A stretch of DNA of 64,000 bases from Flavobacteriales bacterium (GCA_028281825.1 JANQJC010000140.1:1-64000), one strand, 5' to 3'; shown: positions 19,022 to 29,031, counted from the first letter of the stretch. Notes: generated from the letters alone by a model not told the origin. Translations and numbers: made by a program.

Positions 19022-20476
19022 TTAATGTCTTTCGTAAGCACCTATATCTGGCGACAATTTTCTGCTCTTGCCTTCAAGGTCTAAAAACAGTTCTCCCGAG
19101 TGGGCTGTAATAGAAGGGTCGCCCTTATCAATGGCTGGGGACTCCTCTTTCAACATAAAGCGATGAACCTGGGTTGAATCAAACTTCGGGTTTTGGTTCA
19201 CAATTAGGTTTTTATAGTGCACAGGGTCGCTAACATCCGTTTCACTGGGGTCTATTTTCACCATACACCTGTCAAAAAGGTAGTTGGTAGTTCCTGTGGT
19301 TACTAAGTCAATACCAAGCTCTTCGGTCAGGTTGCCATAAAAGATGCAATTACCAAAATAGGCATTAGCCATATCGAAGGGGATAGGTGCCTGGCCTTCC
19401 ACTTCCTGGTAGTTATTCAGCAACACCAAAGGCGTTTGGCGGTTCCCATTGGAGTAATAATTAGCAAAGGTACAATGACGGAATTCATAGTCCCCGCCAT
19501 GCGTATACAAGCCTGAGAACTGTCCTGCACTTCCATATACACTATTGGTAGACCTTATTCTTGAAGCCCTTCCCCAAATTGACATCCCCGAGCAATTCTG
19601 CACAACGGTATTTCTAACGGTAGCAGCAGTATTGGCATCAACAATAAGCACATTGGGGTCACTAGGGTCACTTCTAAAGGCATCCACCCAAATACCAATG
19701 CTGGAGTTTTTTACAATAGCATGGTTGATATTGGTGCCCGTGCTTCCACCGCGTATCCATATGGTAGCCCATTGACCGGGTATGTCATCATAGTCATGCT
19801 CCAACCTGTCCCCCTGGAATACCACAGGTGAGCCAGGTGTTCCATTCACGATAAGTGAGCCACCGGTTTCCACTGCAATCCCCGAATTGGCATGGCAATG
19901 CACCTGTGTGCCTTGATTGATGGTTAGCGTACAATTGGTATCCACCACCACAAAACCATATATCACATGCGGCTTGTCATTATTCCATACCGCACCGCAT
20001 ATTTCAACACCAAAGCCCACTTGCCCATAGAAGTATGCATCCTGCCCCCAGGCTACCAGGTCAACATCCTGAAAGTTGCCATTGGTAACAAACGTTACCG
20101 AGTCGGTAATTATCATTGGGGTGTTCTGGTTGTTGGGGTCTAGGGTTACTTCGGCAAACACCCAAAGGCTATCTTCTGGTGGTATCTCCACATCAGTAAA
20201 AGAAATACCTGAAACACCATCTACATTAATGCGAAAGTTAGAGGCGGCACCCCTGGCCAGGTTTATCTCTGATATCCTGATGCTCCTATTATGCGGGTTG
20301 TGAATGGTGAATCTTCGTGTTGCCGAGCCCACGGTAGTAAATACCGTATCAAAAATCACGGTGTCTTTCGAAAACTCCAGCTTATTACTTGAATCAGTAG
20401 TAAAAACATCCTTTCGGCAGCCTACAATACCTGCCAGGATAGCTAAAGAGAAAAGAAAGGGTATGCGTAGTTTCAT
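19022..20476 (-). CDS. Lipoprotein with predicted right-handed parallel beta-helix
   Basis: 484 residues. A lipoprotein signal peptide ends in the lipobox AGIVGC. An N-terminal sandwich (about 30-140) contains SNKLEFSKDTVIFDTVFTT, TRRFTIHNPHNRSIRISEI and repeated beta strands. It is followed by a long beta-helix-like region with rungs such as GVEICGAVW, HCHANSGIAVETGGSLIVNG, HAIVKNSSIGIWVDAF and TVRNTVVQNCSGMSIWGRA. The end is DIGAYERH, a finish often seen in choice-of-anchor or parallel beta-helix surface proteins. Likely cell-surface binding or polysaccharide-related, substrate unknown. The ATG at 20476 is chosen over a TTG at 20479. Confidence 0.82.
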   Translation of the reverse strand: MKLRIPFLFSLAILAGIVGCRKDVFTTDSSNKLEFSKDTVIFDTVFTTVGSATRRFTIHNPHNRSIRISEINLARGAASNFRINVDGVSGISFTDVEIPPEDSLWVFAEVTLDPNNQNTPMIITDSVTFVTNGNFQDVDLVAWGQDAYFYGQVGFGVEICGAVWNNDKPHVIYGFVVVDTNCTLTINQGTQVHCHANSGIAVETGGSLIVNGTPGSPVVFQGDRLEHDYDDIPGQWATIWIRGGSTGTNINHAIVKNSSIGIWVDAFRSDPSDPNVLIVDANTAATVRNTVVQNCSGMSIWGRASRIRSTNSVYGSAGQFSGLYTHGGDYEFRHCTFANYYSNGNRQTPLVLLNNYQEVEGQAPIPFDMANAYFGNCIFYGNLTEELGIDLVTTGTTNYLFDRCMVKIDPSETDVSDPVHYKNLIVNQNPKFDSTQVHRFMLKEESPAIDKGDPSITAHSGELFLDLEGKSRKLSPDIGAYERH

Positions 20477-20489
20477 CAATAAATTTCGC

Positions 20490-20497
20490 CAAAGATA
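20490..20497 (-). promoter_or_regulatory. Bacteroidota-type -7 box upstream of the beta-helix lipoprotein
   Basis: Reads TATCTTTG on the minus strand, an exact TAnnTTTG, 14 bases before the ATG at 20476. No good -33 element is visible at the expected distance. Confidence 0.42.
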
Positions 20498-20667
20498 ACT
20501 AAAGTGTATTTACGGCAGATGCTGGTTAATATTGTATTTTTATACCCCTCCAATGTTCTGGCATAATGGGGCCAAGATTGCAGTCTGCCCCTTCAAGGGG
20601 ACTGACAATACAAAAAGGGGGTGTTCTTGTGTACAAACAAGTAAAACCAAAAATCATATCATTAATA

Positions 20668-20698
20668 TTGCACGAATAATAAAGAATATATATCTTTG
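20668..20698 (+). promoter_or_regulatory. Promoter of the L31 gene
   Basis: A TTG at 20668-20670 and an exact -7 box TATCTTTG at 20691-20698 are separated by 20 bases, matching the Bacteroidota primary promoter TTG-N17-23-TAnnTTTG. The predicted start of transcription falls 15-20 bases before the ATG at 20722. Confidence 0.7.
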
Positions 20699-20721
20699 CA
20701 CTCCCAAAAATTTGAGAGGAA

Positions 20722-21003
20722 ATGAAGAAAGACATTCATCCGGAAAACTATAGGTTGGTAGTATTCAAAGATATTTCTATCGACTACGCATTCTTGACTA
20801 AGTCAACTGCTGAGACTAAAGAGACTATTAAATGGGAGGACGGCAACGAGTACCCATTGGTGAAACTGGAGATATCTCACAAGTCACACCCATTCTACAC
20901 CGGTAAGATGAAACTGATTGATACAGCTGGTAGGGTGGATAAATTCCGTAGTAAATACAAAAAGCACTTGGACAAAAAAGGCCCGGCTGCTACTGAAGAA
21001 TAA
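20722..21003 (+). CDS. rpmE2: 50S ribosomal protein L31, type B
   Basis: 93 residues beginning [17 protein letters not shown], with [20 protein letters not shown] and a basic tail [11 protein letters not shown]. The cysteines of the zinc-binding CxxC type are absent, so this is the zinc-independent (C-minus, type B) form of L31. It has its own promoter and terminator and is monocistronic. Confidence 0.97.
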   Translation: MKKDIHPENYRLVVFKDISIDYAFLTKSTAETKETIKWEDGNEYPLVKLEISHKSHPFYTGKMKLIDTAGRVDKFRSKYKKHLDKKGPAATEE

Positions 21004-21021
21004 TCGAACCAAGCGATATAC

Positions 21022-21054
21022 AAAGCCTCCAAGTGTCTTGGGGGCTTTTTTTTT
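21022..21054 (+). terminator. Intrinsic terminator of the L31 gene
   Basis: The arms AAGCCTCCAAG and CTTGGGGGCTT with a three-base loop (one T-G wobble) are followed by nine T. It lies 19 bases after the L31 stop codon. Confidence 0.92.
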
Positions 21055-21142
21055 GGTCGATTGTCATAAAAACCAATCTTCCCGTCGAAATTTCTGCCAA
21101 GCCTGAAAAATTAGTCATATAATTGAACTGTATTTAGCCGCC

Positions 21143-22330
21143 ATGAATATTATTCTATTTGACAGTGAGGCGAGAGAAAACCTCTTGCCATTAACATACA
21201 CAAGGCCAGTTGCCAATCTAAGAGTGGGTATACTGACCATTAGAGAGAAGTGGGAAAAGCATTTGAGTGGAAAGTCATCCACTATTACCGTTGGTTATCT
21301 TTCAAAACTATTCCCCAGTCATGTTGAAGAAGAGAATTTATTGATAAACGCCACAGCTTGCCCTGATGCGGAATTAGTAAAGGCTATAAGCAGATTAGTA
21401 TTCAATGAAGCTTTGGTTGTTGGAGAAGACATAATAGCAGTTAAAGCAGATAAGGCAAGTACTGAAAACTTCGCTTCAGGTGATACATCAGGTTTTAGTA
21501 ACAAACCTTACGAAGCAGAAATTGTGACCATCAACCGCCCTTGGGACATATTCAAAAAGAATGGGGCAGAGCTGGAGAAAGATTTTGAACTGATAACTAA
21601 AGGAAAAGAGTCATTGCCGGTACCATCAAGCAATACGGTAATAGGCAACGGTAAGATATTTTTAGAAGAAGGTGCCAAAGTGGAAGCGGCAATATTAAAT
21701 ACCAACTCAGGGCCTATATATATAGGTAAAGATGCTGAAGTAATGGAAGGCAGCATTGTGCGTGGGCCTTTTGCCCTTTGTGAACATGCAACTGTAAAGA
21801 TGGGCGCCAAGATATACGGGCCAACCACTGTGGGGCCTCACTCCAAAGTGGGCGGTGAGGTTAATAATAGCGTCATAATAGGCTATTCCAACAAGGGGCA
21901 CGACGGCTTTTTAGGTAACTCAGTTTTGGGCGAATGGGTCAACATAGGTGCCGATAGCAATAACTCTAACCTTAAAAACAACTATGATGAAGTAAGGTTA
22001 TGGAATTATAAGGCTGAGCGTTTTGAAAAGACGGGATTACAATTTTGCGGCCTTATAATGGCAGACCACTCCAAATGTGGGATTAACACCATGTTTAATA
22101 CTGGAACCGTAGTAGGGGTGAGTGCCAATGTGTTTGGTTCGGGTTTCCCGAGAAACTTTATCCCTTCATTTGCTTGGGGTGGGGCAGCTGGCTTCGCAGA
22201 ATATAAATTTGAAAAAGCCATAGAAACATCTCAGAGGATGATGGAGAGAAGAGGCATAACTTTAGACGAAAATGGCAGGGAAATGCTAAAAACGGTGAAT
22301 GACCTGACAAAAAAGTATAGAAACTTCTGA
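21143..22330 (+). CDS. GlmU-like sugar nucleotidyltransferase
   Basis: 395 residues. The N-terminal domain begins MNIILFDSEARENLLPLTYTRPVANLR, the start of the Bacteroidota GlmU-family nucleotidyltransferase (NTP_transf_4 type), in which the classic LxxGxGTRM loop of GlmU is not seen. From about residue 165 comes a left-handed beta-helix of hexapeptide repeats (IGNGKIFLEEGAKVEAAILN, IYIGKDAEVMEGSIVRGPFA, KIYGPTTVGPHSKVGG). It probably activates a sugar-1-phosphate for envelope glycans, but the exact substrate is unclear. It is 84 bases before lon on the same strand and may be co-transcribed. Confidence 0.9.
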   Translation: MNIILFDSEARENLLPLTYTRPVANLRVGILTIREKWEKHLSGKSSTITVGYLSKLFPSHVEEENLLINATACPDAELVKAISRLVFNEALVVGEDIIAVKADKASTENFASGDTSGFSNKPYEAEIVTINRPWDIFKKNGAELEKDFELITKGKESLPVPSSNTVIGNGKIFLEEGAKVEAAILNTNSGPIYIGKDAEVMEGSIVRGPFALCEHATVKMGAKIYGPTTVGPHSKVGGEVNNSVIIGYSNKGHDGFLGNSVLGEWVNIGADSNNSNLKNNYDEVRLWNYKAERFEKTGLQFCGLIMADHSKCGINTMFNTGTVVGVSANVFGSGFPRNFIPSFAWGGAAGFAEYKFEKAIETSQRMMERRGITLDENGREMLKTVNDLTKKYRNF

Positions 22331-22414
22331 CATTTTAGCAATAATCAGCATAAAATAAAGTTGGCATAGGTATTGAACACAATAAGCCGAATTAAGAAAA
22401 CGAGCGAGTAGACA

Positions 22415-24865
22415 ATGAGTGAATTATTTGATAGTGACGCATTAAATTTTAATAATATAATTGACGAAGAAGCAGAGTTCATACCCTTGTTATCTTCTGA
22501 GGAAGAGCAGAATATGGACTCTGAGGATATTCCTGACGTCCTTTCTATACTGCCATTAAGAAACACGGTGCTTTTCCCCGGGGTGGTTATTCCAATCACT
22601 GTCGGCAGGGATAAGTCCATCAAGTTGATTAAGGAGGCCTACAAAGGCACTAAGATAATAGGGGTGGTTTCACAGAAAGACCAGGCCATTGAAGACCCTG
22701 AGTTTGACCAATTGAATAGCATTGGTACTGTGGCCTATATCATCAAAATGTTGCGCATGCCCGATGGAAGTACTACTGTTATCATACAGGGTAAAAAGCG
22801 CTTTGAGATGAATGAGTTCTTACAAAGCGAACCATATATCAAAGCATCCATCACTCCTTTTGCCGAAGTTAAACCAGGTAAAAAAGATAAGGAGTTTAAT
22901 GCATTGGTTGGCTCATTGAAGGACATGTCGCTTCAAATTATCAAGAGCTCGCCTAATATCCCTTCTGAGGCGTCATTTGCGATAAAGAATATTGAGAGCC
23001 CTTCTTTCTTGATTAATTTCATTTCTTCAAACATGAATGCCGAAGTGGCAGTGAAGCAACAAATGTTGGAAGTAGCCGACTTGAAAAAAAGGGCAACTAT
23101 GGTTCTTGAACATTTAAGTAAAGAACTACAATTACTTGAAATCAAGAACCAGATACAATCCAAGGTTAAGACGGATATTGATAAGCAGCAAAGGGAGTAC
23201 TTCTTAAGCCAACAGTTGAAAACCATTCAAGAGGAACTGGGTGGTAGCGCATTTGACCAGGAGATTGATGAATTCCGCGTGAAAGCGAAAAAGAAAAAGT
23301 GGGAGGAGAAAACAGCGGCGCTTTTCAATAAAGAATTAGACAAACTGGGGCGTATGAACCCGGCAGCGGCTGAGTATTCGGTGCAGGTAAACTATTTGGA
23401 TACTTTGCTTGAGTTACCTTGGAAAGAATACACCAAAGACAATTTTGACCTGAAAAGGGCTCAAAAAGTGCTTGACCGTGACCATTATGGCTTAAAAGAA
23501 GTTAAGAACAGGATTTTAGAGCATTTGGCAGTCTTGAAACTGAAAGGTGATATGAAATCACCAATATTATGTTTGGTTGGTCCTCCCGGGGTGGGTAAGA
23601 CATCTTTAGGTAAATCCATTGCATCAGCATTGGGCAGAAAGTATGTGAGAATGTCACTTGGTGGCTTGAAGGATGAAGCCGAAATTCGCGGACACAGGAA
23701 AACCTATATCGGTGCCATGCCAGGTAGGGTGTTGCAAAACATCAAAAAGGCCAAGACATCCAACCCTGTGTTTATATTAGATGAGATTGATAAGGTGGGC
23801 AATGATTTTCATGGCGACCCATCGTCGGCATTACTGGAAGTGCTTGACCCAGAGCAAAACGATTCATTCTATGATAACTATGTAGAAACAGAATACGATT
23901 TATCAAAAGTGATGTTCATTGCTACGGCGAATACCTTGAATACCATACAGCCAGCATTGCGCGACCGTCTGGAAATTATCGAAGTAACAGGCTATACAGT
24001 TGAAGAAAAGATTGAAATTGCCAAAAGGCACTTGATACCAAAGCAGTTGGAAGAGCATGGACTTAAGAAAGCTGACGTTTCTTTCACTAAGCGTGTTTTG
24101 GAGAAAATGATAGAGGGCTACACTCGTGAGTCAGGAGTGAGGGCATTGGAAAAAGTGATAGCCAAGGTAGTAAGGCATGCTGCTAAGTCTATCGCTATGG
24201 GTGATGAGTATAATGTATCTATCACCTTAGATGACCTACAAAAGATACTTGGCCGTGCAAGGTTTTTGAAAGACCTATACCAGGATGTAGATATTGCTGG
24301 TGTAGTTACTGGTTTGGCATGGACGGCTTTTGGTGGTGACATTCTATTTATTGAGACCAGCCTAAGTAAAGGCAAAGGTAAATTGACCCTAACGGGTAAC
24401 CTGGGTGATGTGATGAAAGAGTCTGCTGTAATCGCTTTAGAGCACTTGAAAGCGCATAGCGATGACTTGGGTATCAAGCCAGAGATATTTGACGAGTGGA
24501 ATATCCACATTCACGTACCGGAGGGCGCTACGCCAAAAGATGGGCCTTCTGCGGGTATCACCATTTTCACGGCACTGGCATCGGCATTTACACAGCGCAA
24601 AGTGAAGCCATATATAGCTATGACAGGCGAGATAACCCTTCGAGGAAAAGTATTACCGGTAGGTGGTATCAAAGAGAAGATATTGGCTGCTAAGCGTGCC
24701 AAGATTAAGGAGATTATCCTTTCTGAAGAAAACGAAAAAGATATCCTGGAAATAGAACCAGAATACCTAAAGGGGTTGAAGTTCCATTATGTGAAAGATA
24801 TGATGGATGTAATGAAGGCAGCACTGTTGCAGCAAAAAGTGAAGAACCCCTTGGTGTTGAACTAA
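22415..24865 (+). CDS. lon: ATP-dependent protease Lon
   Basis: 816 residues. The N-terminal substrate-binding domain (about 45-245, [19 protein letters not shown]) is followed by a coiled-coil part and the AAA+ module with Walker [14 protein letters not shown] (about 390) and Walker [13 protein letters not shown]. The C-terminal Ser/Lys peptidase domain holds the catalytic Ser in [10 protein letters not shown] and the catalytic Lys in [12 protein letters not shown]. It degrades misfolded and regulatory proteins in the cytosol. An acidic 40-residue extension precedes the N-domain. The stop overlaps the stop of the convergent gene at 24862 by three bases. Confidence 0.98.
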   Translation: MSELFDSDALNFNNIIDEEAEFIPLLSSEEEQNMDSEDIPDVLSILPLRNTVLFPGVVIPITVGRDKSIKLIKEAYKGTKIIGVVSQKDQAIEDPEFDQLNSIGTVAYIIKMLRMPDGSTTVIIQGKKRFEMNEFLQSEPYIKASITPFAEVKPGKKDKEFNALVGSLKDMSLQIIKSSPNIPSEASFAIKNIESPSFLINFISSNMNAEVAVKQQMLEVADLKKRATMVLEHLSKELQLLEIKNQIQSKVKTDIDKQQREYFLSQQLKTIQEELGGSAFDQEIDEFRVKAKKKKWEEKTAALFNKELDKLGRMNPAAAEYSVQVNYLDTLLELPWKEYTKDNFDLKRAQKVLDRDHYGLKEVKNRILEHLAVLKLKGDMKSPILCLVGPPGVGKTSLGKSIASALGRKYVRMSLGGLKDEAEIRGHRKTYIGAMPGRVLQNIKKAKTSNPVFILDEIDKVGNDFHGDPSSALLEVLDPEQNDSFYDNYVETEYDLSKVMFIATANTLNTIQPALRDRLEIIEVTGYTVEEKIEIAKRHLIPKQLEEHGLKKADVSFTKRVLEKMIEGYTRESGVRALEKVIAKVVRHAAKSIAMGDEYNVSITLDDLQKILGRARFLKDLYQDVDIAGVVTGLAWTAFGGDILFIETSLSKGKGKLTLTGNLGDVMKESAVIALEHLKAHSDDLGIKPEIFDEWNIHIHVPEGATPKDGPSAGITIFTALASAFTQRKVKPYIAMTGEITLRGKVLPVGGIKEKILAAKRAKIKEIILSEENEKDILEIEPEYLKGLKFHYVKDMMDVMKAALLQQKVKNPLVLN

Positions 24866-25575
24866 GCAGTAGCCTTCTCACTCACCTTTATGCTGCCAAT
24901 AGCTATCAGGTATTGGGCTGTGATGTACAGGGTCATAATGATAACCCTGTAATAGGGTAGTGGGTCTTCAGGGGTAAAAACAAACTTACTCAATGCAATA
25001 GTGCTGTCAGACATGATAAAGAGAATGGCACCCACCAACACCCATGTGTAACTGGTTCTGTTCACTGCATTACCCCTCAGGCTGGCTGTAATGCCCATCA
25101 ATGATATAACGATGGTATAAGCTGCTACGGGAACCAGCATATCACCTAAGCCATCTTTAATGAAGTAGAAAAAGCAGCCTGAGAAGATAAGAAACGGCAC
25201 TATGCCCGTCACCAATTGCGTTGCCGACAGTGGAATAGGGGAGGACTTGATATTGTTCACGAATGCCAGTACATAAAAGATATGAGCTATCAAGAATGAA
25301 CCTAGCCCCGCTACAAAGAAAAGCGAATGGTAAGGCTGAAACATCAGGAATACATCACCCCCCCACGAAAAAATAATACCAAACAACACAAACTTGAAAA
25401 ACGTGGTGGACACCTTAGTTTGAGAGTAGAAATACCATCCCAGTATTATCATCAGCAGGGGTTTCAGCACATACATCAAACTCCGGTATTCAAGATGGTC
25501 TACGGTAATTTCAGCTAAACCTAATAAAGCATATACAATGGTAAAGCGGTTAAGGGTGGTGCGGTTGGTTTCCAA
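24862..25575 (-). CDS. YhhN/TMEM86-family lysoplasmalogenase-like protein
   Basis: 237 residues and about eight transmembrane helices. The conserved charged and polar points of the YhhN family are seen as IIFSWGGDVFLMF, FLIAHIFYVLAF, YTIVISLMG and GAILFIMSDSTIAL. The Asp residues in GGDVFL and MSDS are candidate catalytic residues. Characterised members (TMEM86B and some bacterial homologues) hydrolyse the vinyl-ether bond of lysoplasmalogens. It follows the alkylglycerol-monooxygenase-like gene by 12 bases, so the pair is an operon. The activity itself is inferred from family. Confidence 0.85.
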   Translation of the reverse strand: METNRTTLNRFTIVYALLGLAEITVDHLEYRSLMYVLKPLLMIILGWYFYSQTKVSTTFFKFVLFGIIFSWGGDVFLMFQPYHSLFFVAGLGSFLIAHIFYVLAFVNNIKSSPIPLSATQLVTGIVPFLIFSGCFFYFIKDGLGDMLVPVAAYTIVISLMGITASLRGNAVNRTSYTWVLVGAILFIMSDSTIALSKFVFTPEDPLPYYRVIIMTLYITAQYLIAIGSIKVSEKATA

Positions 25576-25587
25576 ATGATATTAGTA

Positions 25588-26823
25588 TTAGGCTACGGTA
25601 GTGGCTCTTTGCTTATTCAATGAGTAGAACCATATGAATGAGCCAGCAGCATACACTACCGAAACAGCGAGTATAATATTAAACACTTCAAAATTCTTGA
25701 ACAAGAAAGCAAAACCTACTGTCATGATAAACCTGAAAAACTCTGATAAATAAACCCAGTTTTTTTGCTCAAATATTCCTCCAAGGTTAACGATGGAAAG
25801 TAGGACAAAAACGCCAAGTGCTGCTTTTTGAGCCACATTCATATCCTTTTGAAAAAAGATAAATACTGTGGAAAGTAACAATACAAACACAAATTGAAAA
25901 AAAGCATAAGCACCAGCATTGGTGGTAGCTCCAACGTCATATTTCCTGTACTTGCTTTTATCAACTTCTGGCGGGGCTTGAAAACCTCCCAACTCTTCCG
26001 GGTGCCAGCCTGGTGGCTTGAGGAACACTTTTATTTTATCCGGCCACTTTTTGGTTTTAGCGGCAATGCCAAACAACTCAAACCAATAGTGGAAGTTAGC
26101 CCAAAGTGGGTTCCAACTGGCAAGTGGCTTGGTGATGCCATACACAGGCTCATCTTCTTCCTCTTGAAAAGTACCAAACATCCTGTCCCAAATAATAAAT
26201 GTGCCTGCATGGTTTCTGTCAATGTACTTTGGGTTAGAGCCATGGTGCACCCTGTGGTGCGATGGTGTATTGAATATCCATTCAAAAGGCCCTAGCTTAC
26301 CTATGGCGCGGGTGTGTATCCAAAACTGGTAAAGCGTGTTAAAAGAGGCTAAGGTAGCAAACATAACAGGCTCAAAACCAATAATGGCAAGTGGCAAGTA
26401 CCACGCCCATGAAAACCACCCCTGAAACCACGATTGGCGCAACGCAACCGATAAGTTATAATCCTCACTCTGGTGATGAACAATGTGTGCTGCCCACAAG
26501 GCATTAATCTCATGGCTCATCCTATGAAACCAATAATAAAAAAAATCAACCCCAAGAAAAAGCGCCAGCCACACCAGGGCACTGTGACCTATATCATCTA
26601 CCAGCCTATAGTTTTTGTATAGCCAAATATAACCTATACTAAATACCCCTTTCATGAAAATGCCCACCAACTGTTGGCCAATCCCCAAGGTGATATTGGT
26701 AATAGAATCATTCAGTCTGTACAACTTTCTCTTTTGAAGAAAACCTACCAACAATTCCACACCAATCAGTATGAAAAAAACGGGGATAGCGAGGGCAATA
26801 TAACTTACTTTCTCCATGGGCAA
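25588..26823 (-). CDS. Alkylglycerol-monooxygenase-like sterol desaturase/fatty acid hydroxylase
   Basis: 411 residues. The membrane di-iron hydroxylase domain has all eight-histidine blocks: HRMSH (HxxxH), HIVHH (HxxHH) and HHRVHH. The text around them, SEDYNLSVALRQS and NTPSHHRVHHGSNP, and the C-terminal PPGWHPEE segment with further helices, is closer to animal alkylglycerol monooxygenase (TMEM195/AGMO) than to sterol desaturases. AGMO cleaves the ether bond of alkylglycerols using tetrahydrobiopterin. There are about seven to nine membrane helices. Together with the lysoplasmalogenase-like gene 12 bases downstream, this suggests ether-lipid breakdown. The catalytic class is firm, substrate and cofactor are inferred. 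Confidence 0.88.
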   Translation of the reverse strand: MPMEKVSYIALAIPVFFILIGVELLVGFLQKRKLYRLNDSITNITLGIGQQLVGIFMKGVFSIGYIWLYKNYRLVDDIGHSALVWLALFLGVDFFYYWFHRMSHEINALWAAHIVHHQSEDYNLSVALRQSWFQGWFSWAWYLPLAIIGFEPVMFATLASFNTLYQFWIHTRAIGKLGPFEWIFNTPSHHRVHHGSNPKYIDRNHAGTFIIWDRMFGTFQEEEDEPVYGITKPLASWNPLWANFHYWFELFGIAAKTKKWPDKIKVFLKPPGWHPEELGGFQAPPEVDKSKYRKYDVGATTNAGAYAFFQFVFVLLLSTVFIFFQKDMNVAQKAALGVFVLLSIVNLGGIFEQKNWVYLSEFFRFIMTVGFAFLFKNFEVFNIILAVSVVYAAGSFIWFYSLNKQRATTVA

Positions 26824-26844
26824 CTGATTTCATAAAGGTACAAA

Positions 26845-26872
26845 AAAAGGGAAAATTTCAATTTTCCCTTTT
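26845..26872 (-). terminator. Intrinsic terminator after the small secreted protein gene
   Basis: A perfect 13-bp inverted repeat, AAAAGGGAAAATT and AATTTTCCCTTTT, with a two-base loop. On the minus strand it continues into seven T, so it ends leftward transcription from the gene at 26896. It separates the barrel-protein locus from the ether-lipid genes. Confidence 0.82.
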
Positions 26873-26895
26873 CAAGCTTATTGTGTCAGTTTTGC

Positions 26896-27264
26896 TTACT
26901 TCTTTGCAGCTGATGGAGCTTTTTTTACTTCTCGTACACTCATCACTTTTGAGTCCCTTAAGCTCTTCTTCTTGACTGTGCCTTCAGTAGGCTGGCTGGT
27001 ACTCATTTTAGAGGTTTGAGTAGTCGTCGCGCTTTCAGCTTTGGTACTTCCAGTTGCAGACTTGGCTTTTGCCCTTTTCATCAAAATGGGGTTAGCCTGA
27101 TCTGCTTTTTGAGGAGCATTTATAGTTGTCGAATTCACTGGTTGAGCCTTAAACTCCGAGTTGGTCTTTTTCTCAAGTTTAGTGTCTTGAGCAAAAAGTG
27201 CTGTCGGTAAAAAAAATGCTAAGGCTATTGTTGTTACTTTTAATATGGCTTTCATTTTATTCAT
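26896..27264 (-). CDS. Small secreted Lys/Ser/Thr-rich protein
   Basis: 122 residues. It has a signal peptide (hydrophobic about 5-24, ending FAQD) and a mature part that is low-complexity, basic and probably unstructured, with KSATGSTKAESATTTQTS and tail VREVKKAPSAAKK. No domain is recognised. It lies 45 bases downstream of the barrel/SPOR gene at 27310 and ends at a strong terminator, so it may be the last gene of the barrel-protein cluster. It could be a periplasmic or peptidoglycan-contact peptide; function unknown. Confidence 0.65.
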   Translation of the reverse strand: MNKMKAILKVTTIALAFFLPTALFAQDTKLEKKTNSEFKAQPVNSTTINAPQKADQANPILMKRAKAKSATGSTKAESATTTQTSKMSTSQPTEGTVKKKSLRDSKVMSVREVKKAPSAAKK

Positions 27265-27309
27265 TTTTTGGTTTATACTTCAAGAGCTAACCAACTTTCA
27301 TGCCTAAAA

Positions 27310-29031
27310 TTATTTGCCCTGCAATTCAAGTGCCTTTTCTATTGATACAGCTTCATTATTATATGAAGCTACAATATTAGCATTTTTTATACCCAACTTC
27401 AGTATTCTATCTTTAAGAGCTTTAGCTTCTTCAAGGTTTTCGAAGTTACCAATGGTAAATATCTTCAAGCCACCTTTTGAGGTTCTCAGTTCAGTTCCAT
27501 GCTCTGCCATTATCTGAGACAACTTGGTAAGCTCTATACGCATTCTATACTCTGTCAACTGCACCTTGTAAAGCACTTGCTTATCTTTTTCCTTAGTATC
27601 AATTCTAACATTCACTCGTCTTTCACCTTGGGTAGTTTTGATGGACTTTTTCACTTCATGAGCATCAGATGCAACAGCATCAACTACATCGTCAGCCACT
27701 GCAAACGACTCATCAATACCTTTGTAAATCAACTCGTTTTGCTTTTTCTCGGCTGCCTCAAAGTTGTCATAAGTACCAAGCGTATATACAGTCAATGTAT
27801 CATTTACCTTTTTCTCAACCAAACCAGGAAGGGCTTTTAATTTTTTGTGCAACGAGGTTGGTATTTCTCTGCCAAATGTGCCCACATGCACTGTATACTG
27901 ATAACCTTGTCTTGGTTGTGAATTTACGTATGACTCAGTAATTGCACGTCTCAGCATACCGATAGTATCTGCTGTTTCAGCACTCTCAGCAATTTTTTGG
28001 TAGTTAAGTGCAACACCTTCGGGGTCAACCACACGCCCTCTTTTGGTTTTGGGTTCTTTATCAAGATAATCAGGGATACCATCATGGTCACTATCCAATG
28101 GGCAACCAAACTCATCTACCTTAACTGATTTTGGCGTTTGTAAGCACTTGTCTATGAAATCCTTCACCCCATCACCATCTTCATCTTCTTTCTCAAGGCT
28201 TTCAAAATCGGCAAAGTAGTAGGTCTGCGCTTTCTTGGCAGCCTTTTCTTTCTTTCTTGGTAAAAAGTGCCACTGAACAGAAGCAGATGTGTACAAGAAC
28301 CTGTCATTGTGCTTAGATAGGTCAGGATTATCAAAATTGTCAATCAAATCAGTGAAAGTATAGAAGTACTTAGCCGATAACCTGAACGAAATAGCCTTAC
28401 TCACCTCCAGGCTGATACCTAAGGCAGCTGGTATAGCAAATGAAACAACAGGCTTCTCTCTTAGGCTGGTCTCATACTTGTAGTCACGGTCAACATACGT
28501 TAGGTCTTCTGACTCTGGAGTACCTTCAGGTGAGTTTCTAATCAAACCATCATTCCAATAGTAATAGTAGTGCCCCGAACGGTCGTTGTATAAATCGGCC
28601 TTCACCTCATAATCGGTATAACTAAAACCAATGGAGAAGAATGGCTTTAAAGACCTTTCTCTTTTGTAGAGGTTACTGAAGTTGTAAATAAGGTTAAGAC
28701 CCAATGCAAACACATCAGACTCAAAATTTCTATGCCAAAGTGTACCATTTTCGTTGCCGCTCAATTTGGCTCTCATAAAGTCAATATCAAGGTACAACGA
28801 GTTAGTAAAGTTACCAGAAAGGTTAAAGTTATATCCAAAACGGTTACCAATACGGTGTATACTCGTTTCAGCACCATCTTCAACATCTCCAAAATACTTC
28901 AAAATACCTGCGCCCGCACCTATACTTGGATTAAAGCGATATTTTTTACTTGGAGGAATTACAGTTTCCTGCGTGAAACCAATGCTGGTGGTAAAGGCCA
29001 GCAATACAACAACTAGTAATACTCTTTTCAT
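27310..29031 (-). CDS. Outer-membrane barrel protein with TSP3 repeats and SPOR-like domains
   Basis: 573 residues with a signal peptide (ending IGFTQ). Residues about 30-260 form a predicted beta-barrel sharing landmarks with four neighbouring paralogues: GAGILKYFGDV, LKPFFSIGFSYTDYEVKADL, YYYWNDGLIR, YKYETSLRE and FTDLIDN. Then come thrombospondin type 3 calcium-binding repeats (DEDGDGVKDFIDKC and DSDHDGIPDYLDKEP, about 280-325). The C-terminal half has two SPOR-like repeats (YQYTVHVGTFGREIPTSLHK and VLYKVQLTEYRM) that may bind peptidoglycan glycan strands. It ends EKALELQGK, close to the end of the SPOR protein at 32345. It lacks the EF-hand tail found in the other four paralogues. Confidence 0.82.
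   Translation of the reverse strand: MKRVLLVVVLLAFTTSIGFTQETVIPPSKKYRFNPSIGAGAGILKYFGDVEDGAETSIHRIGNRFGYNFNLSGNFTNSLYLDIDFMRAKLSGNENGTLWHRNFESDVFALGLNLIYNFSNLYKRERSLKPFFSIGFSYTDYEVKADLYNDRSGHYYYYWNDGLIRNSPEGTPESEDLTYVDRDYKYETSLREKPVVSFAIPAALGISLEVSKAISFRLSAKYFYTFTDLIDNFDNPDLSKHNDRFLYTSASVQWHFLPRKKEKAAKKAQTYYFADFESLEKEDEDGDGVKDFIDKCLQTPKSVKVDEFGCPLDSDHDGIPDYLDKEPKTKRGRVVDPEGVALNYQKIAESAETADTIGMLRRAITESYVNSQPRQGYQYTVHVGTFGREIPTSLHKKLKALPGLVEKKVNDTLTVYTLGTYDNFEAAEKKQNELIYKGIDESFAVADDVVDAVASDAHEVKKSIKTTQGERRVNVRIDTKEKDKQVLYKVQLTEYRMRIELTKLSQIMAEHGTELRTSKGGLKIFTIGNFENLEEAKALKDRILKLGIKNANIVASYNNEAVSIEKALELQGK

Noticed and set aside
20580-20606. Hairpin CCCCTT/AAGGGG upstream of the L31 gene, considered as an L31 leader autoregulation site
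   Set aside because: The L31 promoter lies downstream at 20668-20698, so the hairpin is outside the L31 message.
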